Below, one piece after another: positions 8,459-16,580 of a DNA stretch of 64,000 bases (its first letter is position 1; the number at the start of each line of letters is the position of its first letter). The notes under the pieces were generated by a model, which was not told the DNA's origin, did no database searches, and saw nothing but the letters and a program-made list of their open reading frames with translations. The position numbers were made by a program, and so were the translations under genes. Origin of the DNA: Bacteroidales bacterium. Lineage in GTDB: Bacteria > Bacteroidota > Bacteroidia > Bacteroidales > UBA932. Location of the stretch: contig JAEESO010000007.1 in the NCBI GenBank assembly GCA_016286385.1, forward strand, positions 27,869-91,868. Direction: 5' to 3'.

Positions 8459-9649
8459 ATGTACGGAAAATTTCAAAAATACCTTCAGGATGAGCTTCAG
8501 GCCATCAAGGATGCAGGACTTTACAAGAATGAAAGGAATATAGCCAGCCCCCAGAGCGCAGAAATCACTCTTCAGGACGGCAGCAAGGCGCTCAATTTCT
8601 GCGCCAACAACTATCTTGGCCTGGCCGATAACCCCCGCCTCGCGGAGGCCGCCAAAAAAGCCATGGACAGCCGCGGCTACGGCATGTCTTCCGTACGTTT
8701 CATCTGCGGCACCCAGGACATCCACAAGGAGCTTGAGAAGGCAGTCTCAGAGTATTTCAGGACGGAGGACACTATCCTCTACGCAGCCTGCTTCGACGCA
8801 AACGGCGGCGTTTTCGAGCCCCTCTTCGGCCCTGAGGACGCCATAATCTCAGACTCCCTCAACCACGCTTCAATCATTGACGGCGTGCGTCTTTGCAAGG
8901 CCCAGCGTTTCCGTTATGCCAATGCCGATATGCAGGATCTTGAAGCCAAGCTCCAGGAAGCGCAGGCCTGCCGCCACAGGATCATAGTCACAGACGGTGT
9001 GTTCTCAATGGACGGCAACGTTGCCCCTATGGACAAGATCTGCGACCTAGCTGAGAAATACGACGCCCTTGTGATGGTGGACGAAAGCCACAGCGCCGGC
9101 GTTGTTGGCCCCACCGGCCACGGAGTTGCAGAGCAGTTTAACTGCTACGGCCGCATAGACATCTTCACCGGCACACTTGGAAAGGCCTTCGGTGGCGCAG
9201 TGGGAGGCTTTACAACCGGCCGAAAGGAAATCATAGATATGCTCAGGCAGCGCAGCCGCCCTTACCTGTTCTCAAATTCCATCCCGCCCATGATTGCCGG
9301 CGCAGGAATTGAAACCTTCAAGATCCTCAAGGAAAGCAACGCCCTTCATGACAAACTTATGCAGAACGTGGTGTATTTCCGTGAGAAGATGCTTGCCGCA
9401 GGCTTCGACATCAAACCCACCCAGAGCGCAATCTGCGCCGTAATGCTCTACGACGCCCCTCTGTCCCAGAAATTCGCCGCAGCAATGGCTAAGGAAGGCA
9501 TCTTTGTCACCGGTTTCTACTATCCCGTAGTGCCCAAGGGCCAGGCCCGTATCCGCGTCCAGCTCAGCGCTGCTCATGAGAAGGAGCACCTTGACAAGGC
9601 AATATCGGCATTCATCAAAGTAGGAAAAGAACTTGGAGTAATTAAGTAA
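8459..9649 (+). CDS. kbl: glycine C-acetyltransferase (2-amino-3-ketobutyrate CoA ligase)
   Basis: A 396-residue PLP enzyme of the alpha-oxoamine synthase group. It has the D-E-S-H block at 208-211 and the PLP lysine K242 in T-L-G-K-A-F-G-G. It splits 2-amino-3-oxobutanoate with CoA to glycine and acetyl-CoA. The length is normal for Kbl. The pairing with the SDR threonine dehydrogenase next door separates it from 8-amino-7-oxononanoate synthase, and no biotin genes are nearby. The C1B peptidase gene follows after one base, so they are co-transcribed. Confidence 0.92.
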   Translation: MYGKFQKYLQDELQAIKDAGLYKNERNIASPQSAEITLQDGSKALNFCANNYLGLADNPRLAEAAKKAMDSRGYGMSSVRFICGTQDIHKELEKAVSEYFRTEDTILYAACFDANGGVFEPLFGPEDAIISDSLNHASIIDGVRLCKAQRFRYANADMQDLEAKLQEAQACRHRIIVTDGVFSMDGNVAPMDKICDLAEKYDALVMVDESHSAGVVGPTGHGVAEQFNCYGRIDIFTGTLGKAFGGAVGGFTTGRKEIIDMLRQRSRPYLFSNSIPPMIAGAGIETFKILKESNALHDKLMQNVVYFREKMLAAGFDIKPTQSAICAVMLYDAPLSQKFAAAMAKEGIFVTGFYYPVVPKGQARIRVQLSAAHEKEHLDKAISAFIKVGKELGVIK

Positions 9650-9650
9650 T

Positions 9651-11003
9651 ATGAAAAAGACCTTTGCTTTAGCGCTGATGCTGCTTTCCATAGCGGCATT
9701 GGCCCAAAACAAGGCCGGAGGCATTTCGGCCGATATCTTGAAAGACCTTAACGCCTCATTCGAAGGCAATGCCGCCGACAAAGCCATCAGAAACGCCCTC
9801 AACAACACGTCTATGGCGGTGCTGGCAGCATCGGCCGATAAATCCGTGATGCCTGACACTGACTTCTCGGATGAAGTCAAGACCAAGGGCCGCACGGACC
9901 AGAAATCTTCCGGAAGGTGCTGGCTTTTCACCGGCCTCAATGTCCTTAGGGCCCAGATGATTGCCCGTCACAATCTGGATGAATTCACATTCTCACAGAA
10001 TTACCTCTTCTTCTATGACCAGCTGGAAAAGTCAAATCTTTTCCTCCAGGGCGTCATAGATACCCGTAAGCTTACCATGGAAGACCGCAAGGTAGACTGG
10101 CTGTTCTCCCATCCCATTGGTGACGGCGGCCAGTTCACGGGTGTGAGCAACCTTATCATGAAGTACGGCGTTGTGCCCTCTGAGGCTATGCCTGAGTCTT
10201 ATTCGGCCAACAATACATCGGCCATGCGCACCCAGTTAAGCCTTATCCTCAGGGAAGGCGGCCTCAAACTCCGCGCAGCAAAGGATAAGGATGTCCAGGC
10301 CCTCAAGCTGAGCATCCTGAAGGATGTTTACCGCGTCCTTGCCCTCTGCCTTGGCGTCCCTCCCAAGGAATTTACCTGGAGAAAAGACGGCAAAACCTAC
10401 ACCCCGCAGGAATTCTATCGGCAGTATCTTGGACAGGACCTTGAGAACAACTACGTGATGGTGATGAACAATCCCACCCTGGAGTACGGCAAGGTGTACG
10501 AGATAGACTATGACCGCCACGTCTATGACGGACAGAACTGGGTCTACGTGAACCTCCCCATGGACCGCATCAAGGAAATGGCCATCGCCTCCATCAAGGA
10601 CAACACCGCACTCTATTTCTCCTGTGACGTAGGGAAATTCCTGGACAGGAACAAAGGTGTGGCCGATATTGAAAACTTCGACTACCAGTCCCTCCTTGGC
10701 GTGAATTACGGCATGGATAAGTGTGACCGGATCCTTACTCACGCCAGCGGCTCCACCCACGCCATGACCCTCATTGCCGTGGATATCAAGGACGGAAAGC
10801 CTGTCAAATGGATGGTGGAAAACAGCTGGGGAGAGGCCAGCGGCTACAAGGGTAATATCATCATGACGGACGAATGGTTCGATAACTACATGTTCCGCCT
10901 TGTGGTAGAAAAAAAGTACGTCCCCGGGGACGTACTCTCGATGATGTCTCAGAAGCCGGTCCTTCTGCCGGCATGGGATCCTATGTTTGCGCCTGAAGAG
11001 TAG
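9651..11003 (+). CDS. C1B-family cysteine aminopeptidase (bleomycin hydrolase/PepC-like), exported
   Basis: A 450-residue protein with a signal peptide (residues 1-19, cut after A-L-A-Q). The papain-type triad is visible: C90 in S-G-R-C-W-L-F, a histidine near 370 in G-S-T-H-A-M-T, and an asparagine near 393 in E-N-S-W-G. This is the C1B family, which trims N-terminal residues from peptides; the signal peptide suggests it works in the periplasm. It starts one base after the kbl stop, so peptide and threonine catabolism are linked. Its 3' end faces the next gene across 8 bases, and a 9-pair imperfect stem (10995-11003 with 11015-11023) covers the end of this gene and the tail of the opposing one. 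Confidence 0.85.
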   Translation: MKKTFALALMLLSIAALAQNKAGGISADILKDLNASFEGNAADKAIRNALNNTSMAVLAASADKSVMPDTDFSDEVKTKGRTDQKSSGRCWLFTGLNVLRAQMIARHNLDEFTFSQNYLFFYDQLEKSNLFLQGVIDTRKLTMEDRKVDWLFSHPIGDGGQFTGVSNLIMKYGVVPSEAMPESYSANNTSAMRTQLSLILREGGLKLRAAKDKDVQALKLSILKDVYRVLALCLGVPPKEFTWRKDGKTYTPQEFYRQYLGQDLENNYVMVMNNPTLEYGKVYEIDYDRHVYDGQNWVYVNLPMDRIKEMAIASIKDNTALYFSCDVGKFLDRNKGVADIENFDYQSLLGVNYGMDKCDRILTHASGSTHAMTLIAVDIKDGKPVKWMVENSWGEASGYKGNIIMTDEWFDNYMFRLVVEKKYVPGDVLSMMSQKPVLLPAWDPMFAPEE

Positions 11004-11011
11004 GAGAAACC

Positions 11012-11833
11012 TTACTGCTCTTCCTTAACAATTTCACAGGGGATATCCTTGTGATAGATAAAGTCAAAAGTGGTTACGGCGGTATTGATTTCAAAATCCT
11101 CGTAACCGCTTATTGCAAATGAGTACCTTGCTCCCTCCCGGATAGCGGGATCTGAGGATGAGAACTTGATTGATGCGGGGCCGCGTACCTGGCGTCCCTC
11201 AATCAGCCCATAATCTTCCCACATGTTGACGAGATTCCTGAAATAGTACTCTGTATCGGCATATTCGTCAAGGATGTCTTCCTTAAGGTTATAGTCAAAG
11301 CAGTAGCTGTCACGGCTTGAGGGGGTGATGGTAATCATATCCTTGTCAAGGCCGATCTTGAAGGTGAGGTCCGACATTACCAGGGGATTGGTGTGGAATA
11401 CCTTTGAGACCGGCGTTCCGATAAACTCCTTTGCCTTGGGGTCTACCTGGAATACTACAATCTTATGGTCCGCGTCCGGAATAAGGTACGTGTAATCAAT
11501 CTCCTGTGTGCCCTGGTAGCAGAAAATCTGCTCGAAGGGGACCTCATAGCCTTCTTCCTCGCAGATGAGTTCCCAGCGCTCTTTGGAGAAGTCCACCTGA
11601 AATGCGGCGTTTTCCTGATCGGTCTTATTGAAGTAATCGGTAAGATTTACGTTGTCCAGTTTGCCGTAGCAGTAGTAGGCGTTGGGATTTGAAGGCACAA
11701 TGACCACCTTAGCCTTGGTGGAATGGACATTTGAGACCTGGATGTCAAATCCTGACAGTTGCATATGTTTGGCGGGGCAGGCGGTAAGGATGAGTCCTGC
11801 GGCGGCAATTATCAGTAAATTAAAGTATCTCAT
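11012..11833 (-). CDS. lipoprotein of unknown function
   Basis: A 273-residue protein with a lipoprotein signal (L-T-A-C, C19). The rest is beta-rich with scattered Tyr and Asp and no motif I recognise. Four cysteines after the lipobox might form disulfides. It is the last gene of the leftward tyrS operon; its ATG overlaps the TAA of the upstream hydrolase gene (TAATG), so the two are probably translated together. A partnership with that secreted hydrolase is possible but is not shown by sequence. Confidence 0.6.
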   Translation of the reverse strand: MRYFNLLIIAAAGLILTACPAKHMQLSGFDIQVSNVHSTKAKVVIVPSNPNAYYCYGKLDNVNLTDYFNKTDQENAAFQVDFSKERWELICEEEGYEVPFEQIFCYQGTQEIDYTYLIPDADHKIVVFQVDPKAKEFIGTPVSKVFHTNPLVMSDLTFKIGLDKDMITITPSSRDSYCFDYNLKEDILDEYADTEYYFRNLVNMWEDYGLIEGRQVRGPASIKFSSSDPAIREGARYSFAISGYEDFEINTAVTTFDFIYHKDIPCEIVKEEQ

Positions 11834-13047
11834 TACAGTTCTTTATTAACGGTGAACAGGAAACGGACAAAGCCTGCGCCATGGGCGCCATAGTTACCAA
11901 AGTCATAGGTCACATTCTGGCCTTTGAAATAGGTCTCGGCCTTTACGGAATTGATGAAAGGCACGGTTTTGTCCTCACGGCTGTGGAACATGAACATGGG
12001 CGCCTTGGGGGTGAAGTCCAGCACGGAGTTGAACATCAGGGACCTGTAGAGTTTCGCAGTTTTGGGATTGCGCTTGTCACGGCCTTCATCGGTCATGATG
12101 TCCCTGAGGCTCTTGGCGCCGATGAATCTGTTGATCTGCTGGACCGTGAAATTCTTGGAATTGATCCATTCCTTGTAGTTTGCAAGGAGGTTTGGCTTGA
12201 AGAAGTCCTGCATCTCGAGACCAAGATTCTCTCCGTAATTGACTCCCTGGACAATCATGGGAATGGCGCAGGGAATGCCCGTAAGGTCTTCTTCCACAGA
12301 AACGTCATAGGTGGAGGCAAGGTCATATGGGCCTGCGCCGGCATACACCTTCTTGATGGGGAGAGTGTCCCAGCATTCCTCCTGGATCATCCTCATTACG
12401 CCCACCGTGGTGGAACCGCCCTGGGAATATCCAAAGAGGATAACCTTGTCACTGAGGGGTTTGCGGCCGATATGCTCAAGGTACGGCTTCACGGCAAGGC
12501 CCATGTCCACAACTGCCCTTGCGGTGCTCTTCACGTGCATGTAGGGGTGGATGCGGTCCTTGGTGACGCCGAAGCCGATGTAATCGGCAATGACAACCGC
12601 GTAGCCCTTGGCGGCAAGGATTCCCTCAAGCGGGAAGGCCTCGGAGGGGCACTCGGGATTTGAGCCGATGGTGAAGTGGCTCACCAGGATCATATTCTTG
12701 ATCTCTCCTTTTTGTGGAAGGAGGATTTTTCCTGAAAGGGTGAGGGGAGAGCCGTCTACGTCATGCCCCTTGTAGGTACCGGCAATGTGAACCAGCGTAT
12801 TGCTGTTCATTGTGCCGATGAGGTTACGGGCAATCTCTACACCGGAAGTTTTGGCAACCTTGGTGTCAGGCTCATCATCATCTTCGAGAAACAGGATATC
12901 AGGGTTCAGTGACCCGTCCTGCATGAGGATGTCGGTACATTTTGTGGAAGTTACGTGGAAGGTGTCAAAGTCCACGTACTCTATATCCGGATGATGGCAG
13001 GCCCATAAAATGCCGATGCCAAGTAGTATAACAGGGATTCGTTTCAT
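11833..13047 (-). CDS. alpha/beta-hydrolase lipoprotein (lipase/esterase-like)
   Basis: A 404-residue protein with a lipoprotein signal (L-W-A-C). It has an alpha/beta-hydrolase fold: nucleophile elbow G-Y-S-Q-G-G near 209-214, an acidic residue in H-S-R-E-D-K-T-V-P, and a late histidine in G-A-H-G-A-G-F. The large cap region resembles secretory lipases. It probably hydrolyses esters at the cell surface or in the periplasm; the substrate is unknown. It lies 4 bases downstream of an outer-membrane protein gene and overlaps the next lipoprotein gene by one base. Confidence 0.75.
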   Translation of the reverse strand: MKRIPVILLGIGILWACHHPDIEYVDFDTFHVTSTKCTDILMQDGSLNPDILFLEDDDEPDTKVAKTSGVEIARNLIGTMNSNTLVHIAGTYKGHDVDGSPLTLSGKILLPQKGEIKNMILVSHFTIGSNPECPSEAFPLEGILAAKGYAVVIADYIGFGVTKDRIHPYMHVKSTARAVVDMGLAVKPYLEHIGRKPLSDKVILFGYSQGGSTTVGVMRMIQEECWDTLPIKKVYAGAGPYDLASTYDVSVEEDLTGIPCAIPMIVQGVNYGENLGLEMQDFFKPNLLANYKEWINSKNFTVQQINRFIGAKSLRDIMTDEGRDKRNPKTAKLYRSLMFNSVLDFTPKAPMFMFHSREDKTVPFINSVKAETYFKGQNVTYDFGNYGAHGAGFVRFLFTVNKEL

Positions 13048-13051
13048 CTTC

Positions 13052-13690
13052 TTACCAGATATAATTTACGCCCACAGAGAACAGCCTGGAGGCAAACATA
13101 TAAACGTCGTTGGCGCTTTTAAAGGCATTCAGCATGCCGATTTCAGCGGTGCCGTTCCAGTGCCCCTTTCCAACTCTCACGCCAACCAGGTTGAGGTTGA
13201 AGGCGGGGGCCGCCTCAAACTGCTTCTGGTTGTCAAAAGCCATCAGAAGTCCAAACGACAGTCCGGAATAGATATCAACCAACTCTGAGCGGAAGTATGT
13301 GAACCTAACGGAAGGGAGGATGCACAGGTTGTAGTTATTCACCCTGGTGGGATCCCCGATAATCTGACCCGAAGCATCCCTTACGCCTTCTTTCCAGAAT
13401 ATTCCCTCAAAGTCTGTCTGGACTCCGGCGCTGACAACATCCGTAAAAGAATACATGTAATCTGCAAAGATGTGGCCGGTGTATCCGTGGCCGAATTTGC
13501 CTGTAGAGCGGAATCCGGCCGGTAGGGTGGCTGAATCAAAGGTGCCTGGGGCGCTGGCGTGGAAGACCAGTGTCTCAAAGAGCATATCTCCCCAGCCAAC
13601 GCGCACCGAATGGCGCGAAGGGGGATTACCTGCAGCTGCAACTATTTGAAGGCAGGTAATAAGAGAGATTGAAAGCAGTAGTTTTTTCAT
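13052..13690 (-). CDS. small outer-membrane beta-barrel protein
   Basis: A 212-residue protein with a signal peptide (K-K-L-L-L-S-I-S start, cleavage near A-A-A-G). It has alternating aromatic strands and a C-terminal tryptophan, as in OmpW/OmpX-size barrels. No enzyme motif is seen. I place the start at ATG 13690 because it overlaps the TGA of the upstream permease gene (ATGA) and gives a clean signal peptide; the longer open frame up to 13753 lies inside the permease gene. Function unknown. Confidence 0.65.
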   Translation of the reverse strand: MKKLLLSISLITCLQIVAAAGNPPSRHSVRVGWGDMLFETLVFHASAPGTFDSATLPAGFRSTGKFGHGYTGHIFADYMYSFTDVVSAGVQTDFEGIFWKEGVRDASGQIIGDPTRVNNYNLCILPSVRFTYFRSELVDIYSGLSFGLLMAFDNQKQFEAAPAFNLNLVGVRVGKGHWNGTAEIGMLNAFKSANDVYMFASRLFSVGVNYIW

Positions 13691-14877
13691 ATCTTTCTTG
13701 ATGGTAAAAATGCCATTAGATAACCAATCACAGATACTCCTGCAGCAATCCACAGAAGATCCGTGATCTTAAGTGATACGGGATATGCATCCACAACAAA
13801 ATTTCCGGGCATTGCAATTATTCCAAAGCGCTGCTGTGCAAGGACCACACATACTCCGATGATCAGGCCGATAACCATCCCGAGCAGGGACACCATCCAG
13901 CCTTCCAGAAGGAAGACCCGGCGTATCATTCCGTCCGGTGCGCCCATAGCGCGAAGAGTGCCCATATCGGCCTCTTTCTCAATTATGAGCATCCTGAGGG
14001 AGCTGTAGATGTTGAACGCGATTATGATAACCACAAAGATGAGTATGAGGAAAATAGCAAGCTTTTCATACCTCATCATCTTGTATATGGATTCTTCCTG
14101 ACGGAAACGGTTGAGGACCTTAAGCTCCGGGCCGATCATGGACTGGAGCTCCTTTTCAAGGGATTCTCCGTACCCTGGAGCAACCCAAATCTCAAGGGAG
14201 GAGACCTCCGTTTCAAGCTCCAGAAGCTCCCTCATGGCCTCGATAGGGACCAGCATGAGTTTGGAATCAATCTCCGAATTGACGGAAATGACGCCTCCGG
14301 TAAGGGCTTTAACCTTCCGGAGCGACGCCTGCGGATTTGCGAGTGAGATGTTTTCCTTGCGGGATGGATAGTAGATCTCAAAGGGTGTCACAAAACGTGG
14401 ATTGAGGCCGATGCTATGCGCCAGGGCAGCCCCTGCAACCGCTGCGGACATTGCACCGCGGTGGAAAATCCAGGCTCCGTCAATGATGCTTTCCTTCAGG
14501 GGAGATTCTTCCTGTGCGGCCTCATCAATGCCTTTCACCCTTGCAAGGCTCTGGCGGCCTTCATAGGAGAGGAACACCTGCTCCTCAAGCACGCTGGAAA
14601 GCCTAAGGATGCGGCTGTCCTCAAGGATGGGGGCAAAGACCGCGCTGTCCGGGACAAAAAATTTCCCGGAGGCGGGCCTTATCACGAAATCAGGGTCTGA
14701 CGCCTCCAGGGACTGTCCAACAAGGGAATTGAAGCCGTTGAAAACCGAGAGAATGATTACGAGAGCTGCAGTGCCTATTGCCATACCTGCCACGCCAATG
14801 CCGGAGATCATGTTGATCACGTTATGGCTTTTCCGGGAAAAAAGGTACCGGATGGCAAATATGAGAGGAAGCTTCAC
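13687..14877 (-). CDS. LolC/LolE-type lipoprotein-releasing ABC transporter permease
   Basis: A 396-residue inner-membrane protein with one N-terminal helix (about 20-45), a large periplasmic domain, and three C-terminal helices (about 270-395) of the FtsX type, including M-G-T-L-R-A-M-G-A near the second helix. This is the LolC/E-MacB permease layout for extracting lipoproteins from the inner membrane. The start is GTG at 14877, which overlaps the TGA of rbfA. No ATPase gene is adjacent; a LolA-like carrier is encoded elsewhere in the window (31992). Confidence 0.85.
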   Translation of the reverse strand: MKLPLIFAIRYLFSRKSHNVINMISGIGVAGMAIGTAALVIILSVFNGFNSLVGQSLEASDPDFVIRPASGKFFVPDSAVFAPILEDSRILRLSSVLEEQVFLSYEGRQSLARVKGIDEAAQEESPLKESIIDGAWIFHRGAMSAAVAGAALAHSIGLNPRFVTPFEIYYPSRKENISLANPQASLRKVKALTGGVISVNSEIDSKLMLVPIEAMRELLELETEVSSLEIWVAPGYGESLEKELQSMIGPELKVLNRFRQEESIYKMMRYEKLAIFLILIFVVIIIAFNIYSSLRMLIIEKEADMGTLRAMGAPDGMIRRVFLLEGWMVSLLGMVIGLIIGVCVVLAQQRFGIIAMPGNFVVDAYPVSLKITDLLWIAAGVSVIGYLMAFLPSRKI

Positions 14878-15221
14878 TTTTTAAGCAGTTCCTCTATATG
14901 CTCTGCGTAGTCCAGGGTGGTGTCCAGGATGAAGATGAGTTCCGGGACAATCCTGAACTGTTTGGCTACAAGATGCCCCAGTTCTCCACGGAGAGCTTTG
15001 TTGCCATCCTGAAGGATCTGCATTACAGGACCCTGTTTCTCAGAGGGGAATATGCTCACGAAGACCTTGGCCACGGAAAGGTCAGGGCTTACGCGGACTT
15101 CGCTTACCGTTACCATGGCGCCGCCGAATGCGGCCATACCCTTGCTGCGAATAAGCTCGGCAAGGTCCTTCTGCAATTCTCTGGCAACTTTAAGCTGCCT
15201 TGTGCTTGCGGGTTTTTCCAT
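14874..15221 (-). CDS. rbfA: 30S ribosome-binding factor A
   Basis: A 115-residue protein with the KH-like fold of RbfA: an N-terminal helix rich in R, K, V and E, the V-S-x-V-x-V-S-P-D-L block near 46-56, and the C-terminal P-E-L-x-F-x-x-D-x-x-L-D segment. RbfA helps the maturation of 16S rRNA in the 30S subunit, notably in cold. It sits 2 bases downstream of tyrS and overlaps the lolE-like gene by four bases. Confidence 0.9.
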   Translation of the reverse strand: MEKPASTRQLKVARELQKDLAELIRSKGMAAFGGAMVTVSEVRVSPDLSVAKVFVSIFPSEKQGPVMQILQDGNKALRGELGHLVAKQFRIVPELIFILDTTLDYAEHIEELLKK

Positions 15222-15223
15222 AC

Positions 15224-16510
15224 CTACTTGATGTTGATGATGAAGTAGTTCTTCTTTCCCTTCTGGGCAAGGATGTAGTGACCGTTCACAATATCGGCCT
15301 CAGTGACCTCTGCGGCGATATCCGTTACTTTGTCCTTGTTGATTGCGATTCCTCCGCCCTGGATCATCTTGCGGGCCTCTCCCTTGGAGGGAAGGATGGC
15401 TGTCTTGACGGCAAGGAGGTCCATGATGTTCACGGGGAGATCGGCCTTGGGAAGGTCAAATGAGGGGACATCTCCAAAGACGGAGAGGAAGGTTCTCTCG
15501 TCCAGTTTACGGAGGGCCTCGGAGTTGCCGCTGAAGAGCATACGGGATGCTTCAATTGCGTTATCCAGGGCTTCCTGACCGTGGCACATACGGGTTACTT
15601 CCTCTGCAAGGACCTTCTGGAGTTCACGCGCGCCGGGGTTCTCCCTGTGGCGGGCGATGAGGCTCTCTATGGTCTCACGGTCCAGCATGGTGAAAATCTT
15701 GATGTAGCTTTCTGCGTCGTTATCGGCCACATTGAGCCAGAACTGGTAGAATTCATACGGGGAGGTACGCTCAGGATCCAGCCAGATGTTGCCCTTCTCC
15801 GTTTTTCCGAACTTTGTTCCGTCGGCCTTGCGGATAAGGGGGCAGGTGAGGGCGAAGGCCTGGCCGCCGTCCATGCGGCGGATGAGTTCCGTACCGGTGG
15901 TGATGTTGCCCCATTGGTCACTTCCGCCAAGCTGGAGGATGCAGCCCTTGTTCTTCCACAGCCAGTAGAAATCGTAGCCCTGCATAAGCTGGTAGGAGAA
16001 TTCCGTGAAGGACATACCCTCTGAGGAATCACGGGACAGGCGCTTTTTGACGCTGTCCTTAGCCATCATATAGTTTACGGTGATGTGCTTTCCTATGTCA
16101 CGGATGAAATTGATGAAGGTGTAGTCCTTCATCCAGTCATAGTTGTTCACAAGTTCCGCCTTGTTGGATGCATCCGAGTCAAAATCCAGGAAACGTGATA
16201 GCTGGGCCTTGATGCCTTCTACATTGTGACGGAGGGTTTCCTCGTCCAGGAGGTTTCTCTCCGCGCTTTTCATGGAGGGGTCACCGATCATACCGGTGGC
16301 GCCGCCAACCAGGGCGTAGGGCTTGTGGCCGCAGTTTTGGAAATGCTTCAGTATCATTACGCTCACAAGGTGGCCGATATGCAGGGAATCGGCCGTGGGG
16401 TCAATTCCTACATAAGCCGCCTGGGGGCCTTCCATAAGTTTCTCTTCCGTTCCGGGCATGATATCCTGGATCATGCCGCGCCATTTGAGCTCCTCTACAA
16501 AATTCTTCAT
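15224..16510 (-). CDS. tyrS: tyrosyl-tRNA synthetase
   Basis: A 428-residue class I synthetase with H-I-G-H at residues 44-47 and the KMSKS equivalent K-F-G-K-T near 232-236. The C-terminal S4-like RNA-binding domain ends the protein (from about 360). It charges tRNA-Tyr. It is the first gene of a leftward operon (tyrS, rbfA, lolE-like, outer-membrane protein, hydrolase, lipoprotein). A TATCTTTG box on the minus strand (16539-16532) is placed about 21 bases upstream. Confidence 0.96.
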   Translation of the reverse strand: MKNFVEELKWRGMIQDIMPGTEEKLMEGPQAAYVGIDPTADSLHIGHLVSVMILKHFQNCGHKPYALVGGATGMIGDPSMKSAERNLLDEETLRHNVEGIKAQLSRFLDFDSDASNKAELVNNYDWMKDYTFINFIRDIGKHITVNYMMAKDSVKKRLSRDSSEGMSFTEFSYQLMQGYDFYWLWKNKGCILQLGGSDQWGNITTGTELIRRMDGGQAFALTCPLIRKADGTKFGKTEKGNIWLDPERTSPYEFYQFWLNVADNDAESYIKIFTMLDRETIESLIARHRENPGARELQKVLAEEVTRMCHGQEALDNAIEASRMLFSGNSEALRKLDERTFLSVFGDVPSFDLPKADLPVNIMDLLAVKTAILPSKGEARKMIQGGGIAINKDKVTDIAAEVTEADIVNGHYILAQKGKKNYFIINIK

Positions 16511-16531
16511 AAGTAAAAATGATATAACCTA

Positions 16532-16559
16532 CAAAGATACAGATTTTTTTGTACTTTTG
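16532..16559. promoter_or_regulatory. divergent -7 boxes for tyrS and the M16 peptidase gene
   Basis: TATCTTTG on the minus strand (16539-16532) serves tyrS and TACTTTTG on the plus strand (16552-16559) serves the M16 gene. The two core promoters occupy opposite faces of the same 30 bases, so the polymerases would compete for the region. Confidence 0.55.
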
Positions 16560-16580
16560 TTTGTTAAACAATGATTCCAA

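Noticed and set aside
11881..12663. A 260-codon open frame on the plus strand
   Set aside because: It lies entirely antisense to the alpha/beta-hydrolase gene, which has a signal peptide and catalytic motifs. Its translation has no recognisable domain.
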